Shown in pieces: positions 12,322 to 23,289 of a stretch of DNA of 64,000 nt. Under the pieces are notes generated by a model. That model had not been told where the DNA came from. It saw nothing but the letters and a program-made list of their open reading frames with translations, and searched no databases. Position numbers and translations under genes: made by a program. This DNA is from Gnetum montanum (Eukaryota; Streptophyta; Gnetopsida; Gnetales; Gnetaceae). Positions within the stretch are counted from its first letter, which is position 1. The number at the start of each line of letters is the position of its first letter. The stretch covers positions 193,035 through 257,034 of the forward strand of contig MNCI01002869.1 in NCBI GenBank assembly GCA_015680685.1, given 5' to 3'.

Positions 12322-13164
12322 TGACATTTTGGTATGTCAAAACCTTAACAAAAATAAAGAATAAGAATGTGAATGTTGTGGACAAGAACATGTACTCAAC
12401 ATCTTGGACAAGGACTTAATGGAGCATATACAAGAATGAAGATTACAAGCTAAGAGAAGATGCTACAAAGTTTTAGAGGAAGATGATTTAACAAAGAAAA
12501 GTCTTAGCAATCAGATCTTAAAAGTTTAGAAAATGTCTCCAAGGCCCAGAAGATGTCTTGTCCAAGAAGAAGAAAGTCTCGTGAAGGCGTCTTTGGCAAC
12601 TAAGAGAAGATGCTACAAATTTTTAGAGGAAGATGATTTAACAAAGAAAATTCTCAGAAATTATAGCTTAAAAGTTTAGAAAATGTCTCCAATGATGAGA
12701 AGATGTTTTGTCCAAGAAGAAGAAAGTCTTAGGAAGACATCTCCCTAGAGACGTCTTTTCAAATTTGAGGCTAAATTCATAAAGATGTCCCAATCTAAAA
12801 GGAGACATCTACACTAGTCATTAGATAGTCATTGCACATATTTTGAGGAATTTTTAAAAACTCTAATGCTATAAGATGAAATCATTTCTTGAGAAAAGAA
12901 AAATGGAATGAAGTAAATGTGAATTGTCTACATCAAGATATTATTGTCTTTTGTACTAGTGCATTTCATTCTCACATCATTTGTATTGTTATATTCATTA
13001 TCTGTACTATATCTCAAAGTACAAGGATGTACAATTTAGTTACATTTTATCCTTATAATTTTTTTTCTCTCTTATTGTCCTATGGGGTTGATGTGCTTCT
13101 TACTAGAAGGCATTGTCATTGAGCTTGTTGAGATCTTACAGGATTGAGTATTTGTGCAACATCA
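12322..13164 (+). mobile_element. Probable Ty1/copia-type LTR
   Basis: Runs from TGACATTTTGG, just after a purine tract, to a plausible end TTGTGCAACATCA, the type of terminal segment common in plant copia LTRs. Length is about 843 bp. No partner LTR or target duplication was found, so the right edge is approximate. Short AGACGTCT / GGAGACATCT-type motifs are frequent at 12,530-12,830, and an exact 150-bp tandem duplication lies inside. The 77-codon frame at 12,889-13,122 looks like LTR sequence rather than a gene. Confidence 0.45.
12451..12750 (+). repeat. Two tandem copies of a 150-bp unit
   Basis: TAAGAGAAGATGCTACAAA begins at 12,451 and again at 12,601, exactly 150 bases apart. The following text (AGTTTAGAAAATGTCTCCAA, TCCAAGAAGAAGAAAGTCT) is repeated in order with roughly 85-90 percent identity by eye. 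It lies inside the probable copia LTR. Confidence 0.9.
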
Positions 13165-13267
13165 AAATAGTTTGGAGCGAAGCATAATTTGTGAAAGTTG
13201 TGGAATATTTTAAATCACTTGTTGAGCTTGTTTAGACCTTGATGGAGGCTAAAGAAGCCCTTTCATC
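13165..13267. other. Unassigned short gap
   Basis: Short AT-rich stretch between the probable copia LTR and the start of gag-related sequence. I see no recognisable feature in it. Confidence 0.5.
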
Positions 13268-15368
13268 ATAAGGGGGTACTTAGATCATGAATGGTTCTTT
13301 GAAGGATTTCTAATTATCATTAATGTTAGATGCTGAAATGATGTAATGGTTATCATTAGCATTCAATAGGTCCTTTTAGATCTACATTGATTGATTTTAT
13401 GATAAAGCTACGTTGGAAGCATCTAAGACCAGCTTTCCCTTATCTATCATCCTTTGTAGATCATCCTTGAGTGTGAGGTAGAAATCTATGTCATGACTAG
13501 GTAGCTAGTGATAGTGGTAGAAGCGGTCTAACTTTAAGTACTTAGGCAATTGTGGTTCATCTTTCGTTGCTTTAGTGGGACCTTTGGCTATTTTACAAAG
13601 TATATCATGCTTCTTTCAAGAAGCTTTAGACATCTATTTGTATTGAATATGTTTACTTTTCAAAATTTCTTCTAATAGCTCAGATGACTTTAAAGGTAAG
13701 GCAGTGTACTTAGACTTGTCCTTCCTTTCAAAGTTGGATCTATTTGTTGTTAACGCAATGGCTCCTAAGGTTGATGGTTGGTTTTTTTGGTCATTAGTGG
13801 TGGTCTTGGGTGGGTTGGTCCTTGACCCCTAGTTCTTCATCTTTACTTATTTAGTCACATTTTCTATGGTTATATTGTTTTATTTGTTTTTCTCTTTGTT
13901 TCTCTATGTATGTTGGCTTTTGTATGCTATGTAGGCCAAATTGTGATTGGCCTCCATTACATCCTATATATTTTTAGTTTGAGAAAATGCCTAAATCAGA
14001 GACCACAAGTCAAGGTAGTAGATCTTGGACTTGATGAAGTCATTAACTACTTCCTTAAATCTAGTCAACAAGTGGGCTTCTACTATAGGCTCTAGTATTT
14101 TATTCAATAGTCTATTCCACCACTAAATGAATTTTTGCATGTGCTTAAGGGGTCCATGCTTATCCTTTATAAGTTGATTAAGCATTCTTTCAAGCTTCAA
14201 GTTATATTTGAAGTGGTTTACAAATTGGACTACCAAGTCTTCTAGAGAGGATATGGATCCTCTAGGTAAGGCACAGTACCAATTAAGTACTTTCCCAATC
14301 AAGGACATAAGGAAAATCCTCATGATGTTATGAGGCCATGAATAAAAGAGTAAGCACTCAAATATAAATGTTATAAGATGAGCATTAAGATTACCCTCTC
14401 CATTGTATTTACTAAAACAGGGAATATGAACACTAGGAGGAAGTATCAAGTGTGGGACAACAAGAATGATTGGATCATCCTAGTAGAAGTCCATAATCTT
14501 GACATGTTGAGAAGTAGAGGCTTTAAGCCTGCTCAACTTCTTCATTATGTCCTAGATCATTTGGAAGGCTTGATCTAGGCCTTGTGGTGGCCTTATTGGT
14601 TATGGGGTTTGCACATGGTAGTGGCATTTTTTGTGAGGCTTGTGGCCTCTCTATGATTTGCAAGACCAAAGGAAGAGGTTTTTCCATGGTTGTAGCTTGT
14701 AGGCCAAACAAGGAAAAGGATGTTTATGTCAATACCTAAGATGCAAATGGAATAAATGGGGTGTCTAACCCTTGAGGTTCTTGGGGTTCCATGGTGGACC
14801 TAACATGGATAGTTAATGGATTTGTCATGGTAGAAGCCACCATCAATGGTTGTACAGATTGAGGTTGTATGAAAAATGGCATAGATGTGTTATAGGTTGT
14901 TGGCTATGGCATTGATTAAGTTTGATCTATGGCTATGATTAGTGTGAGACCAACCTTGGTATGGTAGTAAGGAGTGGAAGATGGTGGCACCATGCCCATG
15001 TAGGAAAAAAAAGCATTAGAGGAAGGTGTTGTAACCTTGGGAAACATTTGTTGGAAGAATCCCCCCAAGATGTTTTTAGGCTTAGATTCCATCCTAAATT
15101 CATATTCTTCTTCTTATTGCTCTTTGAAGTTATGCTTTTCATCTTCCTCTTCCATTGGAATCAATTGAACTAAGATGTTAACATAGATATTGATTAGAGG
15201 TATTTGGTCATATGGGGAAGGAACATACTCTTTTCCATCCCAATGTATGAGGTGAAATTCTCTTTTTGCCTCTACTTTAGACATGGAATCATGAGTTTGA
15301 CTTCCATTTTGATGTAAATGTAGTGATAGTGATCTTAATTTATGGAGGTAAAGTTGGGACTTTCCCAT
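13268..15368 (-). pseudogene. gag: Tat/Ogre-like Ty3/gypsy gag, degraded (element A)
   Basis: Structural capsid-nucleocapsid polyprotein relic. Read right to left, it begins near an ATG at 15,368 and has an N-terminal SPYDQIPL segment matching SPYDVIPI in the gag of element C. The conserved core at 14,123-14,449 includes HLITF, MSLIGKVLNWY and FVNHFKYNL, corresponding to MSLVGRALDWY and FVTRFKYNL in element C. A nucleocapsid-like stretch near 13,440-13,560 (DRFYHYH, then LKDDLQRMIDKGK) matches the CDYH zinc-finger region of element C but has lost its cysteines. The leftmost part ends in a PFMI-VPP segment, a member of the YVVQIPP repeat family at the gag-protease joint. Many stops and frame changes make it non-functional. 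No protease or pol follows; sequence to the left belongs to other repeats. Confidence 0.8.
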
Positions 15369-16489
15369 CCCTCAAAGATCACCTACATTCGATGATGGCA
15401 AGGTTTTTTAGTCATAGACCTTCATGGCTTATTCAAGGATGAGGGGAAATTTGTTGAATCGTTGGAAAGACATGTCTGTTTTGCTGAAAATGGCTTAAAA
15501 TGGACTATAAATGATAGAAAAAAATTAAATTAAAGTTTGTTGAATTTAAAAACATTTAACAAGAAGAAAAAATAACCCTAAACGGAGTACTTACTAAAAT
15601 TAGTAAGTGGGGGTAAAGGGGGTTTTCCCCTTTACCAAAAATGAAAAGTTAAGAAAGTTGGTCACAAACTTCACCAATGTTAGCTCACTGACTATCTCTA
15701 TGTTAGGTGTGATAGATGGGAAAATAAAAGGAGGTGAGATGATGGGAATCTCACTCCTTCTATCCCAACATTGATGAGGGGGGAAAAGGCTAAAAATTAC
15801 AGATGAAAAAAATGGCTAAACATAGGTTGTAAATAGTAGAAATGTAAGTAAATACAAATGGGTTGAACTAAAATATAATCAAAGGAAACAAAGATTTTTG
15901 AAAATAGAGAACTTACTAAAATTAGTATGTGGGGAGTAAGGGGGTTTACCCATTCACCAAAAATGGAAAACTAGAAACATTGATGTTAAACATCCTCTAT
16001 GTTGACCTTCCAACTTCCTCTATGTTGGGTATGGTAGGGGGGAAAGGAAGTATGTGAGAAGGGAAATCCCACATCTTCTATTTTAATGTTGGAGAGAGCA
16101 GGAAAAATTTTAAAGGAAAAAATGCAATCCTAGACATTTCTAAAAAATAGTTTTAGCAAGCTATCAACTTTTACCACAAAACATGGGAAAGTAGGTTTTT
16201 TTGGTGTGGAAACAAATTTTGGTTTTGTAGCAAAAAATTTGGCAACAAAAATTAAATGGTTTTTAAGGCTTTCATGCTAGCTTTTGTTCTAAAAATCTAC
16301 AGCAAGTGTTGTGAAATTTTAGCATCCAAACTACCTGCAACTTCCACTTTGGGGTTCCTACTACAAAGGGAGTAAGGATAGCATTGGATTTTCAAGGTCT
16401 TAGTTATAGAAATGCAAATTCACCACTAGGAGACAATGTTGAAAATATAGCTAATAGATTTGAGCATGAACATTGGGTGCATGTCCTTC
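15369..16489 (-). other. 5' leader of element A
   Basis: Non-coding interval between gag and the primer site. It carries several short units of the type TTCCACTTTGGGG, CAACATTGATGAGGGGGG and CCTCTATGTTGGGTATGG. The same units occur in the leader of element B and, as CTTCCACACTA types, in the adjacent LTRs. The run from about 15,590 to 15,790 resembles 15,900 to 16,110, so the leader is itself a low-copy tandem repeat. No gene is supported. Confidence 0.6.
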
Positions 16490-16507
16490 TTCTAGCACCA
16501 AGAAAAC
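16490..16507 (-). promoter_or_regulatory. Primer binding site (element A)
   Basis: On the minus strand this reads as a TTCTTGGTGCTAGAAGAAGG-type site immediately inside the LTR edge. It matches the TTTTTGGCGCTAGAAGGAGG site of element C at the same place. A TGGYGC start next to the LTR end is the expected layout for tRNA priming. I do not assign the tRNA. Confidence 0.6.
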
Positions 16508-18058
16508 TATTGCAACTAGAAAAATTGATTAAAAAAATGAAGATCGATAGATCTTGTGCACAACATTCCTTAACCCATGAATCCCTAGAGCCTCCAAAAA
16601 AATGGAATTTGGGGCATCCTGGCTAGTCCAATAAATCAACTAGGGACTTGGAAGGTTTGCAAAACAATGTAATGAAATGGAATGTAAAAAACAAATTGTA
16701 ATAGATCTAAATAATGCATAGAAAATAAACAAATATATCTTGCACACAAAATCCAAAACTTAAAACTTTATTAAGAAAAAATAAAGAATAAGTTAGAGAA
16801 ATGTGTACAAATAATGCTTGAATGGGTAGTGGAGGGGTTCACTTGGATGGGAGTTTGGACTTCATTAAAGTCAATGCAGTCAACTCAATGATCCAGATGT
16901 CCTACCACAACCAATGCTATTGAACCTTTGGTGTTGCAATCTCATATCTGCAACATTGGCTATGGGGGCTCAAGAAGTTTGAAGAATCCATGCTATGTAA
17001 GTGCTCTATGTTATGGGTTGGGAATTCTAGGATTACAATGTAAAGCGTAAAAATTCATAAATACCAAGAGGGGATTATAAGGTCACAAGGTCATAGGGTT
17101 TCCATGTTGGATTCAAGGGGATACATGTATGGGAACTTACAAGACCTCTTAAGTGCTTGAGAATTCCTAGGTGTAGAACTACAAACAAATTGCTAAATTG
17201 TATAACCAATACCAATAATCTTGGATTGGAAAAGTTAGGAACCTATAGATACTATTTGAGGTTAGTTTTTATAGGTTTTAGGTCATAAATGGGGCTACAA
17301 AATGGCTATGATTTGGATGTAATTTTCCTACACAATGGTTGCAAATGGGTTACCAAATTACTATGAATTTTTAAATTCTTCAAGTGAGATGGGTGCCCAA
17401 ATTTAGGGGGTCACCTCATATAGTAAGTGCCTCCTTCCCATGGCCATTCCATTTACTATAAATAGTAATGAAGGCACACCTTTCACATTGGAGATGAATC
17501 TTCCATGTTGAGCTCTCCACCATGCTTGCTAAAGTGGCTTGTCAACATTAGAGTGCATGAAGTGTTGAGATCTAGCTATTGTAACTTCCACACTAGAGGT
17601 GGAGCCTCCATGCTAGGGAGAAACTTCCACGCTACGGGGGAAAGGTTTCCAAGATGAGCATGCAACCTCCATATTATAAGGGGAAAGTATCCAAGATAAG
17701 GGAAAACTCCTCACCTCTTCATGCTAGGCATAGGTGAGATCTACCCCCTGTAAGTGTTTCTAGCATAGAAAAATGTATGCCCCCATAAAACCCATAAAAT
17801 TTCCATTTTTCATATTCCAAAAGGCATTTTTAATCCCTTCCCTAAGACCAAATATATACACTAGAGACTTTTTTTACTTGGGAAATGAGACTTTGATCAC
17901 TTATAAGGTAATTTTAGCCTGAAAAGTATAAAGTATGTAAGATTGCCCACTATGGGTTGCAATCTTCACATTTACAATGAAGTTTTACCTTGGGTTTCAT
18001 GAGGTGAAAAATGCATGATGAAACTTGTCTATAAAAAGTAAATTTTTATGGTGTTTCA
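16508..18058 (-). mobile_element. LTR of element A
   Basis: About 1,551 bp, bounded on the plus strand by TATTGCAAC (TG decayed to TA) next to the primer site and by GGTGTTTCA, the shared LTR edge of this family. Homologous along its length to the LTR at 23,290-24,851. A TATA-like box on the minus strand (TATAAAAAC, about 17,265) lies ~757 bases from the primer-side edge, close to the distance in the other LTRs of the family. A cluster of CTTCCACACTAG and TCCATGCTAGGG units at 17,500-17,720 sits upstream of that box. Three-quarters of the surrounding short frames are LTR read-through. Confidence 0.75.
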
Positions 18059-18720
18059 CAAAAGAACTCTCAAACCTAAGGGTTGAGAATGAAAAATTAA
18101 GCTTGTTTTATGAGCAGGCTAAAGAAGAAATTATAGATTTCTAGCTTGTGAATGATAGGTTGGTGAAGGGAAAGGAATCACTTCGAATGGTTGTTGGACA
18201 AGAAAAAGTTAAAAAGATAAAAGTGGACTAGGATGTTGTTCTCAAGAAGAAGAATTTGCACAAACTTCATTTAAAAAAAGGGGATTCTTCAAAGAGTGAA
18301 GTGTTAATAGGTACTATATCCTAATCAAAAGAATCTTCTATCCATCCAAAAGCATCTCAAATATTTGGTGATTTTAATCACTTTTATAGAAATATTAGAT
18401 GTTATTATTGCAATAAATTTGAGCATAAAAATGGGAGTGCAATTTTAAATATAATCATATGAGCATCTAGTTATATCATAAGACTCCTTGGTCTTATCTG
18501 AATGTGCCTAAAAAGGAAGTTTTGTAGGGAAAAAGGGATAGGCAAATGGATCACAAGGAAGTTAAGAATGTTTAGAGAATCAGAAGGAAGGATGGTGAGA
18601 AAACTCTCTCCAAAAATTTTTTAATAGGGAGCCAAGCCTTGGAAATCAACAAAATTTATGTAAGAAGAGAAACATTAAAAGAGGGATCTCATTTTCAAGC
18701 TTACTAGACACCTCCATTCT
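18059..18720 (+). pseudogene. Copia-like gag fragment with zinc-knuckle remnant
   Basis: Plus-strand translation shows a lysine/glutamate-rich stretch, then RCYYCNKFEHKNG near 18,395-18,435. This resembles the CX2CX4HX4C knuckle of plant copia gag; the last cysteine appears only after a one-base frame change (ECNF). Stops are frequent and no downstream copia pol is present. It could instead belong to a gag-related host or element protein; the assignment rests on the knuckle alone. Confidence 0.35.
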
Positions 18721-19076
18721 CTTCAACAACAAAGGTCAGTAAAGGTAAGTCTTTAATTAATTTTATGAAATTTTTAAGACTATAATCTTTAGTAGCCATC
18801 CTTTAGTCTTATTCTACAAAAACCTATTTTGCAGAAAAGAGACATCTACTAGGAGATGTCTACTCTCAAAATGAGATCTCTCTATGGAGACATCTTCTTG
18901 ATTTCTTCTCCAATGTAATTGATACATCTTATTTTTAAACAAGATGTCTTCTCTCATTTTTTAGCCATGGAAAAGACATCTTTCTTTCCAAAGAGACATA
19001 TTTTGTTTTGTTAGAAACCCTCATTAAGCACTACTATTTAAATCCAAATCCTCATTTTTCCTTCATTCAAGCACAA
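18721..19076 (+). promoter_or_regulatory. Probable promoter region of the antisense pseudogene
   Basis: Contains a cluster of AGATGTCT / GGAGACATCT motifs at about 18,840-19,000, then a TATA-like CTATTTAAATCC near 19,034. About 40 bases further is the first ATG of the plus-strand pseudogene. The motif resembles those of the copia-type LTR at 12,540-12,830. The arrangement (short repeated motif plus TATA plus plus-strand gene opposite to gag) parallels the antisense promoter in element C. Confidence 0.4.
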
Positions 19077-20790
19077 GATGAAGCAAGAGAGATGACCATA
19101 GCTTCAAGGAGATGACCAAGGCTTCATCCATAGCTGCTATTAGTGTTTTCTTCTCTCATTCCATGGTTCACAAGAAGCTTGGGACATCTAGGTCACTACC
19201 CAAGAAGAAGTCTAAGAGAGGATCTTCTAGCAACCCTAGCTCCTATGCTCTTCAGTTCAGATCTACAAGCATCCAACATCTTTTTTAGGAAAATAGAATC
19301 ATAAACATTATATCTAAGCATTTATTATCTTTTCCTAAGGATAGGCATCAGGCATTGATGAGTTATTTTTAGGTCTTGAACTAGGCTACTTTCATTACTA
19401 TGGATTTCTTGGTTCCTGAAATTCTCATCAGAGAATTCATTTGTAATATTATGATTACTAATGCTACTATTGGAGAATTTACTACTATGGTAGGAGGTTT
19501 AGTGATTGTTGTATCTCTCTAAGTAGTAAATGCATTGCTTGGGATTTCTAGCACTAATTTTTTATAGGTTACCATTTAGTCTATGAATGATATCTTTTTG
19601 AATGGTATAATTCTCATTACACATAATGAGTTTTGTGGTGCCCTATTTGGAGAGTCAATCTCTTATGATAGAGGTATATTTTATAAGAACAGTAGACTAC
19701 TAATGTTTCCACCTTGTCCCTCACTATTTTGTATACCAATATTGTTAAAGGGAAAAGCTACAGTTATCTGTTGCCATCCCAAGATTTTATTCTCTACTAC
19801 CTACTTACAAGACAACCACTTAAACTCATACATACTCTCTACTGTGACATATTGAACATGTTCATCAAAGAGAGGATATTTAGGCATTCACACCTCATCA
19901 ATCTACTAATTTATTAGAGGGATGTGTTCATTCTACTGATGCCTTTTCTCAAAGGCAAGAGGAGCCTTAGAGAGTATGCAAATAAGAGAAGATCTTCACA
20001 TGTAGATGAAGTAGGGCCCAATACCAAGCCACCTTCATCATAAAGGAAGAGTGTAGCATCATCTTCCATGGCCTCCCCATAGTTGAAAAGGTCCAAATCA
20101 ACTTGTTGATAGGTAAGATCTTCCCTAAGGAAGCTACTTCAGCCATTTTCTTACACTTTGGGGATGATCAACAAAAATTTCTTTTACTTGCATAAGAGAA
20201 TGGATGTTTCTATAGAACCTCTTTTCTCATATGGGCAACAATTAGAGGATGTCACCACACCTATTTTTAATAGTGAGGAGGATATTCTTGTTCCACCAAG
20301 ATACTCTGTAGTAGCTAGGCTGTCTCGAGTTTATGACTAAAGAAATGAGTCTAACTTTGAGTTTAATGCATCATTAACACATGTCTAGAGGGAGCATCCT
20401 AATCCTATGTACCATTGTAGTAGCATCCATCAAGATGACACTCCTCAGTCGTTTTAGCAAAAGGCCATGGAGAGCATCTTTGTTATCTTATCCCAATGGT
20501 GGCCAGCTGATCCATTCATTTATTAAAGGAAGGAGGCTTCCTCATCTTCATAGTATGCTTCATCATAGAAAAATCCACAAACCTTATCCTATTTTTGAAT
20601 GTAGCTTTGACCAAGGAGAGATCTAGTTTAGCCACTATTAGATTATGAGGTTCAACATGTATCCAACACTAGCACCAACACTAGCAACGATGACAATGAG
20701 GAAAAGACCTATTGACCTTCTTATATTGTAGCTACTTAATAAGAGGATTCATACGATGATATAGAACTCAATGGCTAGGATATCCTTAGG
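19077..20790 (+). pseudogene. Antisense gene relic, 'putative plant transposon protein'-like
   Basis: Plus-strand relic lying opposite to the gag at 21,029-22,345. It opens with a basic, serine-rich segment (KKLGTS..LPKKKSKRGSS). It then shows VPEILIREFICNI, GGLVIVVS and VNALLGIS in order, and LYYLLTRQPLKLIHTLYCDI in a shifted frame. This order fits the plant family annotated as putative plant transposon protein (PF20167-like), and parallels SYLEHAGL, IKGVKVIFELS and FFVDLFGVP in the antisense gene of element C. At least ten in-frame stops and several frame changes. No FCP1-like exon is present here, so this copy has a simpler design. Family assignment is from pattern, not a search. Confidence 0.5.
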
Positions 20791-21028
20791 TTCTTTATCT
20801 CCTTTTTGATGATTTCAAAAAATGGAAAGATAGTTGTTGCATGTTGTAGGAATCCTCAAAAGCTATGTTCTCTTCTCATCAAAAACAGATTCAACTACAA
20901 TGTCCCACCCTAACATTGATCAAAATGAGTGGGACCCATTTAAAATATTGGTTGTTTTTATCTTCAGATATTAAAATATTAGTTGTTGTTATCTTTAGAT
21001 TTTAAAATATTAGTTGGCTAGAAACTTA
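20791..21028. other. Non-coding joint between antisense relic and gag
   Basis: Contains three short repeats of TTAAAATATTAGTTG type at 20,950-21,020. Its first part matches 11,866-11,960. No gene is supported. Confidence 0.5.
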
Positions 21029-22345
21029 GATGATTTTAATGGTAACATAGTGTATTTGGACCTTTCCTTCCTTTCAAAGTTATGTCTGGTTGTTGTCAAT
21101 GTAGTGATCCCAAAAGTTGATGGTTGGTTATTGTGATTATTGGTGGGGACCTTGGGCGGATTGACCTTCAACCCTTGGTTGGTGGTCTTTGCTTCCTTGG
21201 TTATAACTGCTATAATGATGTTGTTTTGTTTGTTCTTTTCCTTGTCTTTCCAAGTATGTTGGCTTTTATATGCTATATAGGCTGGATCATGATTGGCCTC
21301 TACAACATCCTCTATATTTTTAGTTTGTGAGAATGTTTGGCTAAGAGACCATTAATCAAGATAGTAAATCTTAGACTTGATGTAGTTGTTAACTAATTTC
21401 TTGAATATGGCTAACAAGTGGGCTTTAGCTATGGGCTTTGGTGTTTCATTCAGTAGTCCATTCCACCATTGAATGAATTTTTGCATAGGTTCTAAGGACC
21501 CCTACTTGACCTCCATGATTTGATCAAGAATTATGTCAAGCTTCAAGTTATACTTGAAGCAGTTTACAAACTAGGCTACTAAGTCCTCTAAAGAGGATAT
21601 GGATCCTTTGGGTATTGCATGATACTAATCAAGTGCTTTCCCAATCAAAGACATAGGAAAAATCCTCATGATGTTATGAGGCCATGGTTGCAAGAGTAAA
21701 CATTTAGATCAAAAGGTAACAAGGTAGCATTAGGATCACCTTCCCCATTATATTTGCTAAACTAGGAAATAGGAACACTAGAAGGAAATGTCAAGGGAGG
21801 GACTATAGGACTTATAGGATTGTCCTGGTATAAATTCAAAATCTTGATAGTCTATAAGATAGAGGCTTTAAGCCTTTTCAACTCCTTCATTAGGTCTTGG
21901 ATCTTTGGAAGGCTTGATCCAAGCCTTGTGGTGTCCCCATAGGTTATGGAGTTTGCACATATGGTTGTGGCATATCTTGTTAGGCTTGTGTCCTTGCTAT
22001 AGGTTTCATGACAAAATAAATAGTTAGCATTATGGTTGTGGCTTATGGGACAAACAAAGAAAAGGATGTTTGTGCTAGTACTTGAGGCATAAATGAGACA
22101 AATGAGGCATGTGATGCCTATGTTGCTTGGGGTTCCATGGTGGATCCCATGTGAATAGTTAATGGATTTGTGGTGGTAAAAACCATCATTGATGGTTTTA
22201 TATATTGAGACTACATTGAAAATGACATTGATGTATTATAGTTTATTATTTGTGGCATTGGCTGAGTGTGTTGTGTATCTATAGCCAACATGTGATTTTC
22301 CATAGTAGGGTAGGAAGGAGTGGAAGATGATGGCACCATGCCTAT
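21029..22345 (-). pseudogene. gag: Tat/Ogre-like gag, N- and C-terminally truncated (element B)
   Basis: Collinear with the gag at 13,684-14,998, with about 80 percent identity by eye on the minus strand, including the capsid core around 21,560-21,720. It lacks the nucleocapsid/zinc-finger part on its left. On the right, the sequence jumps at about 22,340 from the position equivalent to 14,995 to the position equivalent to about 16,060. A deletion of roughly 1 kb has therefore removed the gag start and part of the leader. Stops and frame changes are frequent. It is dead, and its presence beside an LTR shows this is the 5' end of an element. Confidence 0.75.
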
Positions 22346-23271
22346 AGAGAATGGAAATCTCACACCTTATTTCAACATTGAAGAGAGGGGAAATTTTGAA
22401 TGTAAATATTTCAATTTGGTAGTTTCCAAAGATGATTTTGGTAGGCTACCAACTTTTACCACAGAGGGAAAAGTAAGCTTGGTTGGCATGGAAACTAATG
22501 TCTATTTAGTGGCAAAAAATGTAATAGCAAAAATTAAATGGCTATTAAGGCTTTCACACTAGCTCTACTCTAGAAATTCACAATACATGTGAGATTTCAA
22601 CACCCAAACTACCTATGACTTCCACACTGAGGTCTCTGCTACAGGGAAGGGGTAAAGATAGCGTTGGATTCCTTAGGAGTTTTGGCTTCAAAAGACTAGA
22701 AAATGGCTTACAACTTGTAATGTTGACAATGGACTAAAAGTAGATATGGTCATTAAGTCAGTAACAAACCTCACCCATGTTGGCCTTCTAACCACTTCCA
22801 CACTGGGTATGGCAAAGGGGGGAAAGAAGGGGGTTGAGCTGATGGGAATCTCATACCTCCTACCTTAACATTGATGAGGGAAAGGATGAAAACCAAATTG
22901 TAAAGTTAATTTTTTTCCACTAAAATTAGTTTTAGCCAGCTACCAATTTTCTCAAATTGGAAAAATGGGGGCAAGCCAACTTATGAAAAAGTTAAACCAC
23001 CCACTTTAGAAACTAGAGAATAGATTTTTGTTAGTAAAAAGGAAAAATAAGGGTGAAGAGATATTAATGTTGGCCTTTGGTTGTAAAATTCATAGCAAGT
23101 GCTATGAAAAGTCAAAACCTAAGCACCTGTAACTTCCACACTGTAGTTGTGGTCATAGAGGGTGAAATATCAACATTGATCAAAGGTTTTGACTACAAAA
23201 ATCAAGGAAAAGCTTGAAAATGATAATGAAAATAATAGATCTAGTTATAGAATTTAGATGAAGGTTCTCCT
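22346..23271 (-). other. 5' leader of element B
   Basis: Non-coding. Units with ACTTCCACACTGNGG recur at 22,619, 22,795 and 23,131, with CCTTAACATTGATGAGGG nearby. The part up to 22,680 aligns with 16,060-16,400 of the other leader; 22,740-22,880 aligns again with 15,650-15,790. This indicates tandem duplication inside the leader. Confidence 0.6.
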
Positions 23272-23289
23272 TCTAGCACAAAGAAAAAC
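23272..23289 (-). promoter_or_regulatory. Primer binding site (element B)
   Basis: Minus-strand TTTGTGCTAGAAGGAGAAC-type site abutting the LTR edge. It is a degraded version of the TTTTTGGCGCTAGAAGGAGG site of element C. Confidence 0.55.

Noticed and set aside
18058-18059. LTR at 16,508-18,058 as the 3' LTR partner of the one at 23,290-24,851
   Set aside because: The left LTR has its own primer site and gag on its left, and no purine tract is seen at 18,059, so pairing is unproven; both were listed as separate LTRs.
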